Below, one piece after another: positions 8,030-17,995 of a stretch of 64,000 nt of DNA; position 1 is the first letter of the stretch, and each line of letters opens with the position of its first letter. The DNA is from an uncultured Bacteroidales bacterium (GTDB lineage Bacteria > Bacteroidota > Bacteroidia > Bacteroidales > WCHB1-69), in NCBI GenBank assembly GCA_900315705.1, contig ONAB01000010.1:91143-155142 (forward strand), in the 5' to 3' direction. The notes below the pieces were generated by a model, which ran no database searches, had not been told where the DNA came from, and saw only the letters and a program-made list of their open reading frames with translations. Made by a program: the position numbers and the translations under genes.

Positions 8030-9826
8030 TTATTGTTCCACAAGTTTATCCCACAATTCTTTATCAAGCATTGTCTTGAATTTTTCTTTGCTTCCTTTGG
8101 GAATAACAATCTGTGGCAAAGAGCCAGCAAAAAAAGTAAAACCACCACCTGTGATAGAAGCAGGAATGAAACATTGCTGTGCGAATGCCTCATCACCTAT
8201 AGATGTGACGGAATCGGGAATCACAACTTGCTGCAAAGACCTACAAAAGAAGAAGGCTCTATCACCTATAGATGTGACGGAATCAGGAATTATAACCTGT
8301 CGCAATAAATCACAATAAGAAAATGCGCCATTCCCAATTGATTTAACAGAATTGGGAATAATGATCTGCTGCAACGATTCACATCCATCGAATGCATCAT
8401 CACCAATTGATGTAACGGAATTGGGAATGATGATCTGCTGCAACGATTCACACTTGCTGAAGGCGCCATTCCCAATTGATTTAACAGAATTTGGAATAAT
8501 GATCCGCTGCAATGATCTACAAAGACAGAATGCGCGATCGCCTATAGACGTGACGGAATTGGGAATAATGATCTGCCGCAACGATCTACAACAACGGAAT
8601 GCGAAATCACCTATAGACGTAATGGAATTGGGAATAATGATCTGCTGCAACGATTCACATTCATTGAATGCGCCATTCCCAATTGATTTAACAGAATTTG
8701 GAATAATGATCTGCTGCAACGATTCACATTCATTGAATGCATCATCACCAATTGATGTAACGGAATTGGGTATGATGATCTGCTGCAACGATCTACACTT
8801 GCTGAAGGCGGAATCACCTATAGACGTAACGGAATTGGGAATGACGATTTCTTGTAATAAATAACAATCGTAAAATGCTTCATCACAAATAATTTCCGTT
8901 CTGATATTAATAATCCCAACTCTAGCACAACTATTAAATTTCAACAAACGTTTTCCATCTACGGAACAGAGCGAACCAAACTCATCCACAATTTTCTCGT
9001 GAAAATCCTCCTCTGTCCATTTTGTGGATAAAAATTGCTTTAACAGGTTTCCTTGAGTAAAGACCTTCACTTTACAAGTCCACGCTTTGTTAGGATCCAA
9101 TTTGTATTGATCCAACGTCTCCGAAAAACACTCATTGCCTCCCACTCGTTCAAAGAGAACATCCATACGCCTGTCTCTTTCAAAGTCAAAAAAGCAGGGT
9201 CCCACGCACACAAACTGGTTATACCCTTCAAGTGATTGTTTCACTAAATTTGAAAAATGTTCCAAATCAAAGTTCAACATATCCAACACATTGGAAAGGA
9301 TATGTAAAGTAGGGGTGTATTCGTCACAACAAATGTCACCTTTGCACAATTCATCAAAGGTTTTGTGTATGATCCTTATTTCTGCATTTGGAAAGAACAC
9401 CGAGGTATGCAGCGCCGCCCGTTTCAGACAACATTCGGACGGCTCTATTAAAGTAACCGTTTTCATTTCCTGCACATATCCTCTGCTACGAAGAAAATCA
9501 GCATAACACATTGTGCCCAAAGCCTGCCCACAGCCATAATCCACAATACTGATTTCGGGTTGCGAGAGGAACTCTTCTGGCAAATGGTTGAAAGCATACT
9601 TCAACTTGGCCTGGTGCATCTTACCGAAAGAAAAAAGATAAGCCGTCATTTGCGGCTCGGAATCCAAAATGTCAATGCCTCTGTTCAATGCCTCGTGAAG
9701 TTCATCCTGCAATGCTTGCGGCAGTTCACGGTAAAACTTGCTAGACAAGTCCCGTACTTTGTCGAAAGCGGGATTGCCCATATATTTCAGCTTATAGGCG
9801 TAATTTGTGTTTAATTCTGTGAGCAT
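8030..9826 (-). CDS. SAM methyltransferase-like domain fused to BspA-type leucine-rich repeats
   Basis: A 598-residue protein. Residues 1-300 carry a Rossmann methyltransferase-like domain with SIVDYGCGQALGTMCYADFL (motif I about residue 95), VTLIEPSECCLKRA and HILSNVLDMLNFDL. From about residue 315 to 560 there are ten or eleven 23-residue LRR_5/BspA repeats (SIGD-AF--C-SLQQIIIPNSVT). BspA repeats are usually on secreted adhesins, but no signal peptide is present here, so this is probably an intracellular binding scaffold. The start codon lies 16 bases inside the upstream DUF1848 gene, implying translational coupling. It shares its methyltransferase domain with the Sel1 fusion downstream. 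Substrate unknown. Confidence 0.78.
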   Translation of the reverse strand: MLTELNTNYAYKLKYMGNPAFDKVRDLSSKFYRELPQALQDELHEALNRGIDILDSEPQMTAYLFSFGKMHQAKLKYAFNHLPEEFLSQPEISIVDYGCGQALGTMCYADFLRSRGYVQEMKTVTLIEPSECCLKRAALHTSVFFPNAEIRIIHKTFDELCKGDICCDEYTPTLHILSNVLDMLNFDLEHFSNLVKQSLEGYNQFVCVGPCFFDFERDRRMDVLFERVGGNECFSETLDQYKLDPNKAWTCKVKVFTQGNLLKQFLSTKWTEEDFHEKIVDEFGSLCSVDGKRLLKFNSCARVGIINIRTEIICDEAFYDCYLLQEIVIPNSVTSIGDSAFSKCRSLQQIIIPNSVTSIGDDAFNECESLQQIIIPNSVKSIGNGAFNECESLQQIIIPNSITSIGDFAFRCCRSLRQIIIPNSVTSIGDRAFCLCRSLQRIIIPNSVKSIGNGAFSKCESLQQIIIPNSVTSIGDDAFDGCESLQQIIIPNSVKSIGNGAFSYCDLLRQVIIPDSVTSIGDRAFFFCRSLQQVVIPDSVTSIGDEAFAQQCFIPASITGGGFTFFAGSLPQIVIPKGSKEKFKTMLDKELWDKLVEQ

Positions 9827-10893
9827 AGTCCTTCTCCTGTTATTGTTTCACCCAATGGATTATTTTCGTGATGTCTATAATTCCTCACCGCGACCTCCTT
9901 GCTCGCATTTGCATAACAATACTCGCACAGGTGCGGGCAGGTGTTGTACTCGCCAATGTCCTTGCTCACCACACAGCCGCAGAACTGGCGCTGGCCTTTG
10001 TCGCGGTTGTCCTTTTTCTTAATGGCATATTGCGTGTCATTGAGCATTATGGCTCCAGCGGGAATCGGCTCCGTGCCAAACAGAGAGTTTTCAACGGTCT
10101 TTATCTCCACACCAAGGAAGTCCATCAGAACCTTGTCGCGGTAGGCGAAACGAATCATCAAATCATCATCCACACATCGGTTGTGCTGGATTCCATATTT
10201 GTCAATGTCGATTTTCTCTCCGCAAGTGGCCAACTTGTAATGCCATTTCTGATTCAGCACGGAAAGTTGTTGGGCAAATTCTACCATCTGCGGTTCAGTC
10301 CATTCCTGATAATGTACTTGGTTCTTTTCCAAATTGGCTTTCACTTTCCGGTATGAAGCGATGTCCGCATAACTGAAAACAAGTTTCTCTGCGTAGCCTT
10401 GCAGTTGGTCACCTATATACTCCACCTTGTTCAACAAGTCGTCTATGCTGATTTGGTCGGTCAGAATCAAGGGATCGAAACGCCAGATTACGCGGCCTTT
10501 GCCTAATTCATCCACCAATCTTTTAAAGGTGTCAATCCGTTTTTCCAAGGAGGGGACTCCTTTTTCCAAGCCCTCTTTCACGTAATCGTTCAGCGTGTAT
10601 TGGATATAGCAACCGATATTTCTTTGCTTCAACTCGTCAAGATGTGCGATCAACTGCTCCGGATTCTTCGACCAGAATACAATGAAGCGAGTGTTCCTAT
10701 ATGCCACATAACTTTTAGCTCCGTTAAATGGATTTGTCCAAGCCGAATAGCCCACTCTCAGCCGATGGAAGAACCAGTCGGCATAAAAGGCCGGGATATC
10801 CGTGCTGCGGCTCGCTGAAACAATGACAGGGGCTTGCGCCTCCACCATTACGCCGTTATCACGCTGAATCTTAACTTTTTTCCACTGGGACAT
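9811..10893 (-). CDS. DUF1848 protein, radical-SAM-like Fe-S protein
   Basis: A 360-residue protein matching DUF1848 along its length: VIVSASRSTDIPAFY near the N-terminus, TRFIVFWSKNPEQL and RVIWRFDPLILTD in the barrel region, and a C-terminal Cys cluster with CPHLCEYCYAN, a CX3CX2C motif (C319, C323, C326), plus FCGC (C305, C307). In this family the cluster is at the C-terminus but resembles the radical SAM [4Fe-4S] site. The Met chosen (10893) follows a promoter-like TATTTTTG; an earlier in-frame start would lie inside it. It is the first gene of the leftward operon and overlaps the methyltransferase-LRR gene. Function of the family is unknown to me. Confidence 0.85.
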   Translation of the reverse strand: MSQWKKVKIQRDNGVMVEAQAPVIVSASRSTDIPAFYADWFFHRLRVGYSAWTNPFNGAKSYVAYRNTRFIVFWSKNPEQLIAHLDELKQRNIGCYIQYTLNDYVKEGLEKGVPSLEKRIDTFKRLVDELGKGRVIWRFDPLILTDQISIDDLLNKVEYIGDQLQGYAEKLVFSYADIASYRKVKANLEKNQVHYQEWTEPQMVEFAQQLSVLNQKWHYKLATCGEKIDIDKYGIQHNRCVDDDLMIRFAYRDKVLMDFLGVEIKTVENSLFGTEPIPAGAIMLNDTQYAIKKKDNRDKGQRQFCGCVVSKDIGEYNTCPHLCEYCYANASKEVAVRNYRHHENNPLGETITGEGLCSQN

Positions 10894-10912
10894 AGTCTTG
10901 TTTTTGCCTTTG

Positions 10913-10920
10913 CAAAAATA
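10913..10920 (-). promoter_or_regulatory. -7 box for the DUF1848 operon
   Basis: TATTTTTG on the minus strand, 19 bases before the DUF1848 ATG. A TTTG that could serve as the -33 box is about 25 bases further upstream, slightly too far, so the promoter is plausible rather than certain. Confidence 0.4.
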
Positions 10921-11028
10921 AACATTATACAACATATACAGTTGTCAAACGTGAAAAAATGTATAAAATAATGGTTTTATTGTATGAAATCATCACACCA
11001 AGAACTTCCCAATAGATAGAGGGGCACA

Positions 11029-11160
11029 TCACCCTGCGCGGACAGCAAGCCTTTGCCGAGAAGAGCCCATAATCGCCATCGTGTAGGCTTAGGCCAAACT
11101 CAGGGAATTCACAACCACTAACTTTCAGGCCTTCGCAATGCCCTTTTATGCCCCGCACAC
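11029..11160 (+). pseudogene. Degenerate remnant of an ORF6N-domain gene
   Basis: Short blocks match the intact gene at 11665-12225 in order: CCCTGCGCGGACAGCAAG (start of the domain), CCGAGAAGAGCCC, ATCGCCATCGTG followed by CCAAACTCAGGGA, then the 3' flank AGGCCTTCGCAATGCC. Everything between has been lost and the frame is broken. It is the leftmost and most decayed of three copies of one ORF6N cassette. No other gene is visible between 10936 and 11664. Confidence 0.7.
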
Positions 11161-11207
11161 CTACGGCGTGCGACCGTTCGCGCGTGGGCATTCGTTTTCT
11201 ACCGAGC

Positions 11208-11345
11208 CCTTCAGCCCTAACGGGCTGAATCGCGGAGGGAAGCCACAGCCTCTGTCATAAGCAGACACGCCCACTTATTTTTTTTAACTTCTTAATCCCT
11301 TATTCTCTTAACACCTTCAGCCCTAACGGGCTGAAACAGGGCAGG
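11208..11345 (+). repeat. 105-bp tandem repeat, left cluster
   Basis: Each unit opens with the palindrome TTCAGCCCTAACGGGCTGAA and continues with GCGGAGGGAAGCCACA, an AGACACGCCCACTTA block and a T-rich TTCTTAA stretch. Units begin at 11210 and 11316, a 106-bp period; the second is truncated. The same unit is repeated at 13499-13800. The stretch after it to 11500 holds TTTCTTAATTTCTTAA-type low-complexity sequence and no gene. Confidence 0.7.
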
Positions 11346-11599
11346 AAGCACGAATCATTTTCTCAAGTTACTACACCCCACCTTAGTTTCTTAATTCCTT
11401 AATTTCTTAGTTTCTTAATTTCTTAACTCCCCATAAGGCCAACTGCTTCCGCCATTCTGTGCCGAATCAGAGCGGTTTCGCGTCCCAAAGCCCCATTTTC
11501 TCCGAAATAAAATTTAAAAATTAACAATTAAAATATATAATTGTTAATTTAATTTTGTAATATTCTGATTGTTAGCTGAAAAGAATTTGCGCAAAACAC

Positions 11600-11630
11600 T
11601 TGATAAACACCTCTGTAAATTATATCTTTG
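11600..11630 (+). promoter_or_regulatory. Promoter of the first intact ORF6N gene
   Basis: TTG at 11600-11602, 20-base spacer, TATCTTTG at 11623-11630, then 34 bases to the ATG. This is a near-ideal Bacteroidetes promoter. Confidence 0.65.
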
Positions 11631-11664
11631 TTGCAAATTCATTAACAATACAAACAACAATAAT

Positions 11665-12225
11665 ATGACAAACATTGACGAAGTAGAGAAGAGAATGATC
11701 GCCCTGCGCGGTCAGCAGGTAATCATCGACGCCGACGTGGCGGAGCTGTATGGTGTAGAAACCAAACGAGTAAACGAGGCGGTTGCCAACAACCCTGAAA
11801 AATTTCCCGAAGGATACATTCTACAACTTGACAAACAAGAAATTACATCTTTAAGGTCGAAAAATTCGACCTTAAAGGGGAATGGTAGAGGGCAACATAG
11901 CAAATATCCGCCCAAAGCTTTTACCGAGAAGGGCCTCTATATGCTGGCCACCATCCTGAAGAGTCAGAAGGCGACGGATACTACCATCGCCATCGTGGAG
12001 GCGTACGCCAAACTCAGGGAACTGACGCGGGTAATGAGCGAGATTCCACAGCACGAGGGCGACAAGCCTCAACAGGAGTCGCTGCTGAAGCGGGGCGGCC
12101 AATTGGTGGACGACCTGCTCAACGATGTGATGCCGGTGCAAAGCAGCGAAACCACCCTGGAACTCAATCTGGCGATGCTGAAACTCAAACACACCGTCAG
12201 ACGCGAGAAACCGGAAAACACGTAG
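11665..12225 (+). CDS. ORF6N-domain DNA-binding protein (copy 1)
   Basis: A 186-residue protein with an N-terminal ORF6N domain: ALRGQQVIIDADVAELYGVE followed by VNEAVANNPEKFPEGYILQL, then AFTEKGLYMLATILKS. Residues 110-186 are helical and lead to a basic end. ORF6N domains are found in phage antirepressor-like and mobile-element proteins and are thought to bind DNA. The Met at 11665 is chosen because it follows a good promoter and begins the conserved domain; upstream in-frame codons are promoter sequence. The gene has two damaged relatives on either side (11029-11160 and 12989-13377), which share even the 3' flank. Target unknown. Confidence 0.82.
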   Translation: MTNIDEVEKRMIALRGQQVIIDADVAELYGVETKRVNEAVANNPEKFPEGYILQLDKQEITSLRSKNSTLKGNGRGQHSKYPPKAFTEKGLYMLATILKSQKATDTTIAIVEAYAKLRELTRVMSEIPQHEGDKPQQESLLKRGGQLVDDLLNDVMPVQSSETTLELNLAMLKLKHTVRREKPENT

Positions 12226-12311
12226 ACGCGAAAACTCCTCTCTGACAACACTTAACGCTCATTTTAAGGCCTTCGCAATGCCTCTTATCAAAATTTAAAA
12301 AAGAAACATTT

Positions 12312-12992
12312 ATGGAACAACTTGACAACATCCAAGATCTCATCCACGTCATCCGCGGTCAGCGCGTGATGCTTGACTTCGACCTCGCACGTCTGTATCA
12401 CGTGGAGACAAAAACATTAAATCAAGCGGTTAAAAGAAATGCTAAACGTTTTGAAGGCGAAGAATTTATGTTTCAACTTACGAAAGAAGAATGGCGTGAG
12501 GTAAAAGTTAAGATTACTAATATAAACATTGTTGACAATCAAGATATTACAACTTTGCGGTCACAAAATGTGACCGCAAGACAAGTCCAAAAGCAACGTT
12601 TCCAACCCTATGCTTTCACAGAAATTGGCGTGGCTATGCTTAGCAGCGTATTAAGGTCTGAAGTAGCCATTTATGCAAACCGAAAAATAATGCGTGCATT
12701 TGTCTGCTACCGGCATTTGGCGGAAATGCCGCTTGCCGCGACCTATATCGAATTAAGGAAACAGATTGAAGATCTTAGAACAGAGGTCGATGAGATTCTA
12801 TCAGCGCAAAATGACATCAACGAGATCACGCGAGCCCAACTGGATGCCATCAGCACGGCATTATCCGGATTGCAGGAATCAAACGACTCAGAGTCTATCC
12901 CGTCCAGACCCATCGGCTTCATCCGCCCGGATAAGAGAGTTAATCGTGTTTTGTTACAAAACATCAACAATATAAAACCAATGAGCGTATGA
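12312..12992 (+). CDS. ORF6N-domain DNA-binding protein (copy 2, divergent)
   Basis: A 226-residue protein with the ORF6N domain at residues 10-125: VIRGQRVMLDFDLARLYHVE, LNQAVKRNAKRFEGEEFMFQ, and AFTEIGVAMLSSVLRSEVAI. Residues 140-185 (ELRKQIEDLRTEVDEILSAQ) look like a coiled coil for oligomerisation. It is clearly more distant from the flanking copies than they are from each other. Its TGA stop overlaps the ATG of the truncated copy that follows (ATGA), so the two were cotranscribed. The role is likely transcriptional control of a mobile element, but this is inferred from family only. Confidence 0.82.
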   Translation: MEQLDNIQDLIHVIRGQRVMLDFDLARLYHVETKTLNQAVKRNAKRFEGEEFMFQLTKEEWREVKVKITNINIVDNQDITTLRSQNVTARQVQKQRFQPYAFTEIGVAMLSSVLRSEVAIYANRKIMRAFVCYRHLAEMPLAATYIELRKQIEDLRTEVDEILSAQNDINEITRAQLDAISTALSGLQESNDSESIPSRPIGFIRPDKRVNRVLLQNINNIKPMSV

Positions 12993-13377
12993 CAAACATT
13001 ATCGAAATAGAAAACAGAATGATCTCCCTGCGCGGACAGCAAGTAATCATCGACGCCGACGTGGCGGAATTGTATGGCGTAAGGGCCTTTATATGCTGGC
13101 CACCATCCTGAAGAGTCAGAAGGCGACGGATACCACCATCGCCATCGTGGAAGCGTACGCCAAACTCAGGGAACTGACGCGGGTAATGAGCGAGATTCCG
13201 CAGCACGAGGGCGACAAGCCTCAACAGGAGTCGCTGCTGAAACGGGGCGGCCAATTGGTGGACGACCTACTCAACGATGTGATGCCGGTGCAAAGCAGCG
13301 AAACCACCCTGGAACTCAATCTGGCGATGCTGAAACTCAAACACACCGTCAGGCGCGAGAAGCCGGAAAACACGTAG
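12989..13377 (+). pseudogene. ORF6N-domain gene with internal deletion and frameshift
   Basis: The first 92 bases (to about 13080) match the start of the intact gene at 11665 and the rest (13081-13377) matches its 3' half. Bases equivalent to 11758-11929 are missing, 172 bases, which is not a multiple of three. Translation from the ATG therefore shifts frame soon after AELYGV and stops early. The distal part stays open from an internal ATG at 13093, but this lacks the DNA-binding half. The 3' flank continues to match that of the other copies past the stop codon. Confidence 0.85.
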
Positions 13378-13420
13378 TCGCACAACATCCTCACATACAA
13401 CATTTAACGCTCCTTTTTAG

Positions 13421-13800
13421 GCCTTCGCAATGCCTCTTTTTGCCCGCACACCTACGGCGTGCGTCCGTTCGTGCGCGGGCATTCGTTTTCTACCGAGCCC
13501 TTCAGCCCTAACGGGCTGATTCGCGGAGGGAAGCCACAACCTCTGTCATAAGCAGACACGCCCACTTAATTTCTTAACTTCTTAATTCCTTATTCTCATA
13601 ACACCTTCAGCCCTAACGGGCTGAATCGCGGAGGGAAGCCACAACCTCTGCCACAAACAGACACGCCCACTTAATTTCTTAACTTCTTAATTCCTTATTC
13701 TCATAACACCTTCAGCCCTAACGGGCTGAATCAGGGAGGGAAGCCACAACCTCTGTCACAAGCTAATACGCCCACTTAGTTTCTTAATTTCTTAGTTACT
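13421..13800 (+). repeat. 105-bp tandem repeat, right cluster, with shared ORF6N 3' flank
   Basis: AGGCCTTCGCAATGCC and the following CGCACACCTACGGCGTGCG block (13421-13500) repeat the sequence at 11130-11208. Then three units with a 105-base period begin at 13501, 13606 and 13711, each with the TTCAGCCCTAACGGGCTGAA palindrome; the last degenerates into TTTCTTAATTTCTTAG. No gene lies between 13378 and 13909. A 25-base element at 13836-13860 (CTGATCACTGCTCACTAATC) recurs at 17320-17350. Confidence 0.75.
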
Positions 13801-13875
13801 TAGTTCCCCAGAGACGCGACAATGTCACGTCTCTACTGATCACTGCTCACTAATCACTGATTCAACAAAAATTCG

Positions 13876-13883
13876 TAACTTTG
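13876..13883 (+). promoter_or_regulatory. -7 box of ettA
   Basis: TAACTTTG, 26 bases before the ettA ATG. No convincing -33 box is seen. Confidence 0.45.
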
Positions 13884-13909
13884 CGCCCTCATTACAAAAA
13901 CACACCACA

Positions 13910-15589
<1,680 letters not shown>

Positions 15590-15597
15590 CCTAATCT

Positions 15598-15622
15598 GGA
15601 TGGCGCTATATAAGCGCCATCC
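15598..15622. repeat. Perfect 10-bp stem hairpin after ettA
   Basis: GGATGGCGCT, a five-base ATATA loop and AGCGCCATCC. No T run follows, so it is either a weak terminator for ettA or an RNA-stability element. Confidence 0.5.
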
Positions 15623-15680
15623 CCAAGCCTCCTTTCCGCCAACGCCGTGACGCGCGGAGAGAGTTGAGGCATTACCAAAC

Positions 15681-15707
15681 AAAAAAGGCCACCTCGCGGG
15701 TGGCCTT
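15681..15707 (-). terminator. Terminator of the rpmD-rplQ operon
   Basis: On the minus strand AAGGCCACC, a short loop and GGTGGCCTT are followed by T6. It lies 28 bases after the rplQ stop. Confidence 0.85.
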
Positions 15708-15735
15708 CATCATATCGTAATAAGGGTATTGCAAA

Positions 15736-16236
15736 TTATTCAGCGGCGGGAGCAGTCTCCTCAGCCGGGGTATCGACGGCAGCTTCAGCAACGGGCTCAG
15801 CGGCGGGAGCAGCGGATTTCTTGCTGCTACGACGGGTGCGCGTGCTCTTCTTCTTGCCAGACTCGACGGTGTAGGTCTCGTTGTAATCCACGAACTCGAT
15901 CATACACATCTCAGCGTTGTCTCCCTTGCGGAAGCCAGTCTTGAGGATGCGGGTGTAACCGCCGGGACGGTTAGCAACCTTCGGGGCGATCTCGCGGAAA
16001 AGTTCCGTGACGGCATACTTGTTATGCAGAAGAGCGAAAACCATACGTCTGGAGTGAGTGGTGTCGTTTTTGCTGCGGGTCACCATCGGCTCGACATATT
16101 TTCTCAACTCCTTGGCCTTGGCCAGGGTGGTGTTAATGCGCTTATGCATAATGAGGGACGTAGCCATATTGGACAACATCGCTTTTCTATGGGCGTCCGT
16201 TCTTCCTAAGTGGTTGATTCTTTTAGCGTGTCTCAT
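15736..16236 (-). CDS. rplQ: 50S ribosomal protein L17 with acidic Ala/Glu tail
   Basis: A 166-residue L17. The conserved core runs from [20 protein letters not shown] through [20 protein letters not shown] and [15 protein letters not shown]; it occupies about 125 residues. The remaining C-terminal 40 residues are first basic ([15 protein letters not shown]), then rich in Ala, Glu and Pro. Such tails are common in Bacteroidetes L17. It begins five bases after rpoA and is the last gene of the operon, followed by a strong terminator. L17 binds 23S rRNA near the polypeptide exit tunnel. Confidence 0.96.
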   Translation of the reverse strand: MRHAKRINHLGRTDAHRKAMLSNMATSLIMHKRINTTLAKAKELRKYVEPMVTRSKNDTTHSRRMVFALLHNKYAVTELFREIAPKVANRPGGYTRILKTGFRKGDNAEMCMIEFVDYNETYTVESGKKKSTRTRRSSKKSAAPAAEPVAEAAVDTPAEETAPAAE

Positions 16237-16241
16237 TGTTC

Positions 16242-17237
16242 TTAATCGTTATCTAAGTTATATTTTGAAATATTCATACCGAAATCCAAGCCTTTGGATT
16301 TCACCAGTTCCTCGAGTTCTGCGAGTGACTTCTTACCGAAGTTGCGGAATTTGAGGAGGTCGGTCTTGTGGATGGCCACCAGGTCACCGAGGGTCTCGAT
16401 CTCAGCGGACTTCAAGCAGTTGATAGCACGGACGGAGAGGTCCATATCAATGAGCTTGGTCTTGAGGATCTGACGGATGAGCATAGAATCCTCGTCGTTG
16501 CTCTCCACGGTCTCGGTCTCCTCGGGAGCGTCGAGCGTGATCTTCTCGTCGGAGAAGAGTGCGAAGTGCTGGATGAGAATCTTGGCAGCTTCCTTGAGGG
16601 CCTCCTTGGGATGGATGGAACCGTCGGTCTCCACCTCGAGGATGAGTTTTTCGAAGTCAGTCTTCTGCTCCACACGGTAGGGCTCAATCACGTACTTGAC
16701 GTTCTTGATGGGGGTGTGGATGGAGTCGAGCGCGATGACATCAATGCCCTCGTGCAGGGTGCGGTTGTCCTCAGCGGGCACATAGCCGCGGCCCTTGTCG
16801 ATGGTGATGTCCATCGTCAGGATGACGGAGGGATCCATACGGCAGATGAGCTGCTCGGTGTTAAGCACCTGGAAGAAGTTGAGGAAGCGGTTCATATCGC
16901 CAGCCTTGAAAGTCTCCTGACCGGAGATGACGATCGTGGCCTTCTCAGCGTTGTTGTTCTCCACCTTGTTCTTGAAGCGGATCTGCTTGAGGTTCAGGAC
17001 GATGTCGATAACATCTTCCATCACGCCAGGAATAGAGGAGAATTCCTGGGAGACGCCTTGGATCTTCAAGGACGTAATGGCATAGCCCTCCAAGGAGGAG
17101 AGCAGGACACGGCGCAGGGCGTTGCCGATGGTGACGCCGTAACCCTGTTGCAGAGGACGAAATTCGAATAAGCCGCGAAAATCGTCGGCCTCGTTCATTA
17201 TGACCTTATCGGGTTTTTGGAATGTTAAAATTGCCAT
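16242..17237 (-). CDS. rpoA: RNA polymerase alpha subunit
   Basis: A 331-residue alpha subunit of normal length. The N-terminal domain with [20 protein letters not shown] (about residue 41) mediates dimerisation and assembly with beta and beta prime. A linker of acidic residues ([17 protein letters not shown]) joins the C-terminal domain, which has [20 protein letters not shown] and [19 protein letters not shown], the helix-hairpin-helix DNA-binding part. It is separated from rpsD by 111 bases that contain a short repeat shared with the region before ettA, and is followed after five bases by rplQ. Confidence 0.97.
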   Translation of the reverse strand: MAILTFQKPDKVIMNEADDFRGLFEFRPLQQGYGVTIGNALRRVLLSSLEGYAITSLKIQGVSQEFSSIPGVMEDVIDIVLNLKQIRFKNKVENNNAEKATIVISGQETFKAGDMNRFLNFFQVLNTEQLICRMDPSVILTMDITIDKGRGYVPAEDNRTLHEGIDVIALDSIHTPIKNVKYVIEPYRVEQKTDFEKLILEVETDGSIHPKEALKEAAKILIQHFALFSDEKITLDAPEETETVESNDEDSMLIRQILKTKLIDMDLSVRAINCLKSAEIETLGDLVAIHKTDLLKFRNFGKKSLAELEELVKSKGLDFGMNISKYNLDND

Positions 17238-17348
17238 TGTTTTGTGTTTTAATTTGTGATCTGTAATTAATGTGGTGTGAACTGTGAGCTGTGAACTGTG
17301 ATCCGGTAAGGTTCTCTGTTCTGATCACTGTTCACTAATCACTGATCA

Positions 17349-17954
17349 CTATTTGGAGTACAACTCGACGATTGCCTGCTCGTTGATAGTCTCAGGGATT
17401 TCCTCGCGCTGCGGGTACTGCATAAACTTACCGACCATCATATTGCCGTCCCATTCAAGCCAAGGATGATTCATAGCCTTGCCGTTGAGGGAGTTGGTGA
17501 CAATTTCGAGGGCCTGGGAGCGTTCGCGGACCTCCACGGTGTCGCCGGGAACCAGCAGACGGGAGGGGATGTTGCAGATTTGGCCGTTCACGGAGATGTG
17601 GCGGTGGCTGACGAGCTGACGGGCAGCGGCGCGGGAGGGCGCAATGTTCAGACGATACACCACATTGTCGAGGCGGGACTCGATGAGCTGCATCAAGTTC
17701 TGGCCGGTGACACCCTTACGGCTGGCGGCGAGACGGAAGATCTTACGGAACTGGCGCTCGAGGATGCCGTACGTGTATTTGGCTTTCTGCTTCTCCTGCA
17801 ACTGCATACCGTACTCGGAGAGTTTGGAACGTCTTCTGGACTGACCGTGCTGACCGGGCGCGTAGTTGCGTCTTTCAAAATACTTGTCGGGACCGTAGAT
17901 GGGTTCCTTGAATTTTCTAGCGATTTTGGTTTTGGGGCCTGTATATCTTGCCAT
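17349..17954 (-). CDS. rpsD: 30S ribosomal protein S4
   Basis: A 201-residue S4 that starts [20 protein letters not shown]. It contains the S4 RNA-binding domain ([40 protein letters not shown]). The N-terminus has no zinc-binding cysteines, so it is the C-minus type. S4 nucleates assembly of the 30S body on 16S rRNA and in many bacteria also regulates its own operon. It lies 41 bases after rpsK. Confidence 0.97.
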   Translation of the reverse strand: MARYTGPKTKIARKFKEPIYGPDKYFERRNYAPGQHGQSRRRSKLSEYGMQLQEKQKAKYTYGILERQFRKIFRLAASRKGVTGQNLMQLIESRLDNVVYRLNIAPSRAAARQLVSHRHISVNGQICNIPSRLLVPGDTVEVRERSQALEIVTNSLNGKAMNHPWLEWDGNMMVGKFMQYPQREEIPETINEQAIVELYSK

Positions 17955-17995
17955 AATTCTAAATTTTCTATTGTTTAAACTGTTAAATTCTCAAA

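Noticed and set aside
8200-8860. Regular repeats that might suggest a CRISPR array
   Set aside because: The 69-base units are coding LRR repeats in frame, with no unique spacers.
10925-11191. Minus-strand frame of 88 codons upstream of DUF1848
   Set aside because: It is antisense to the decayed ORF6N remnant and covers the DUF1848 promoter.
13499-13800. 105-bp periodic repeat as a CRISPR array
   Set aside because: The whole unit is conserved, without repeat-spacer structure or cas genes nearby.
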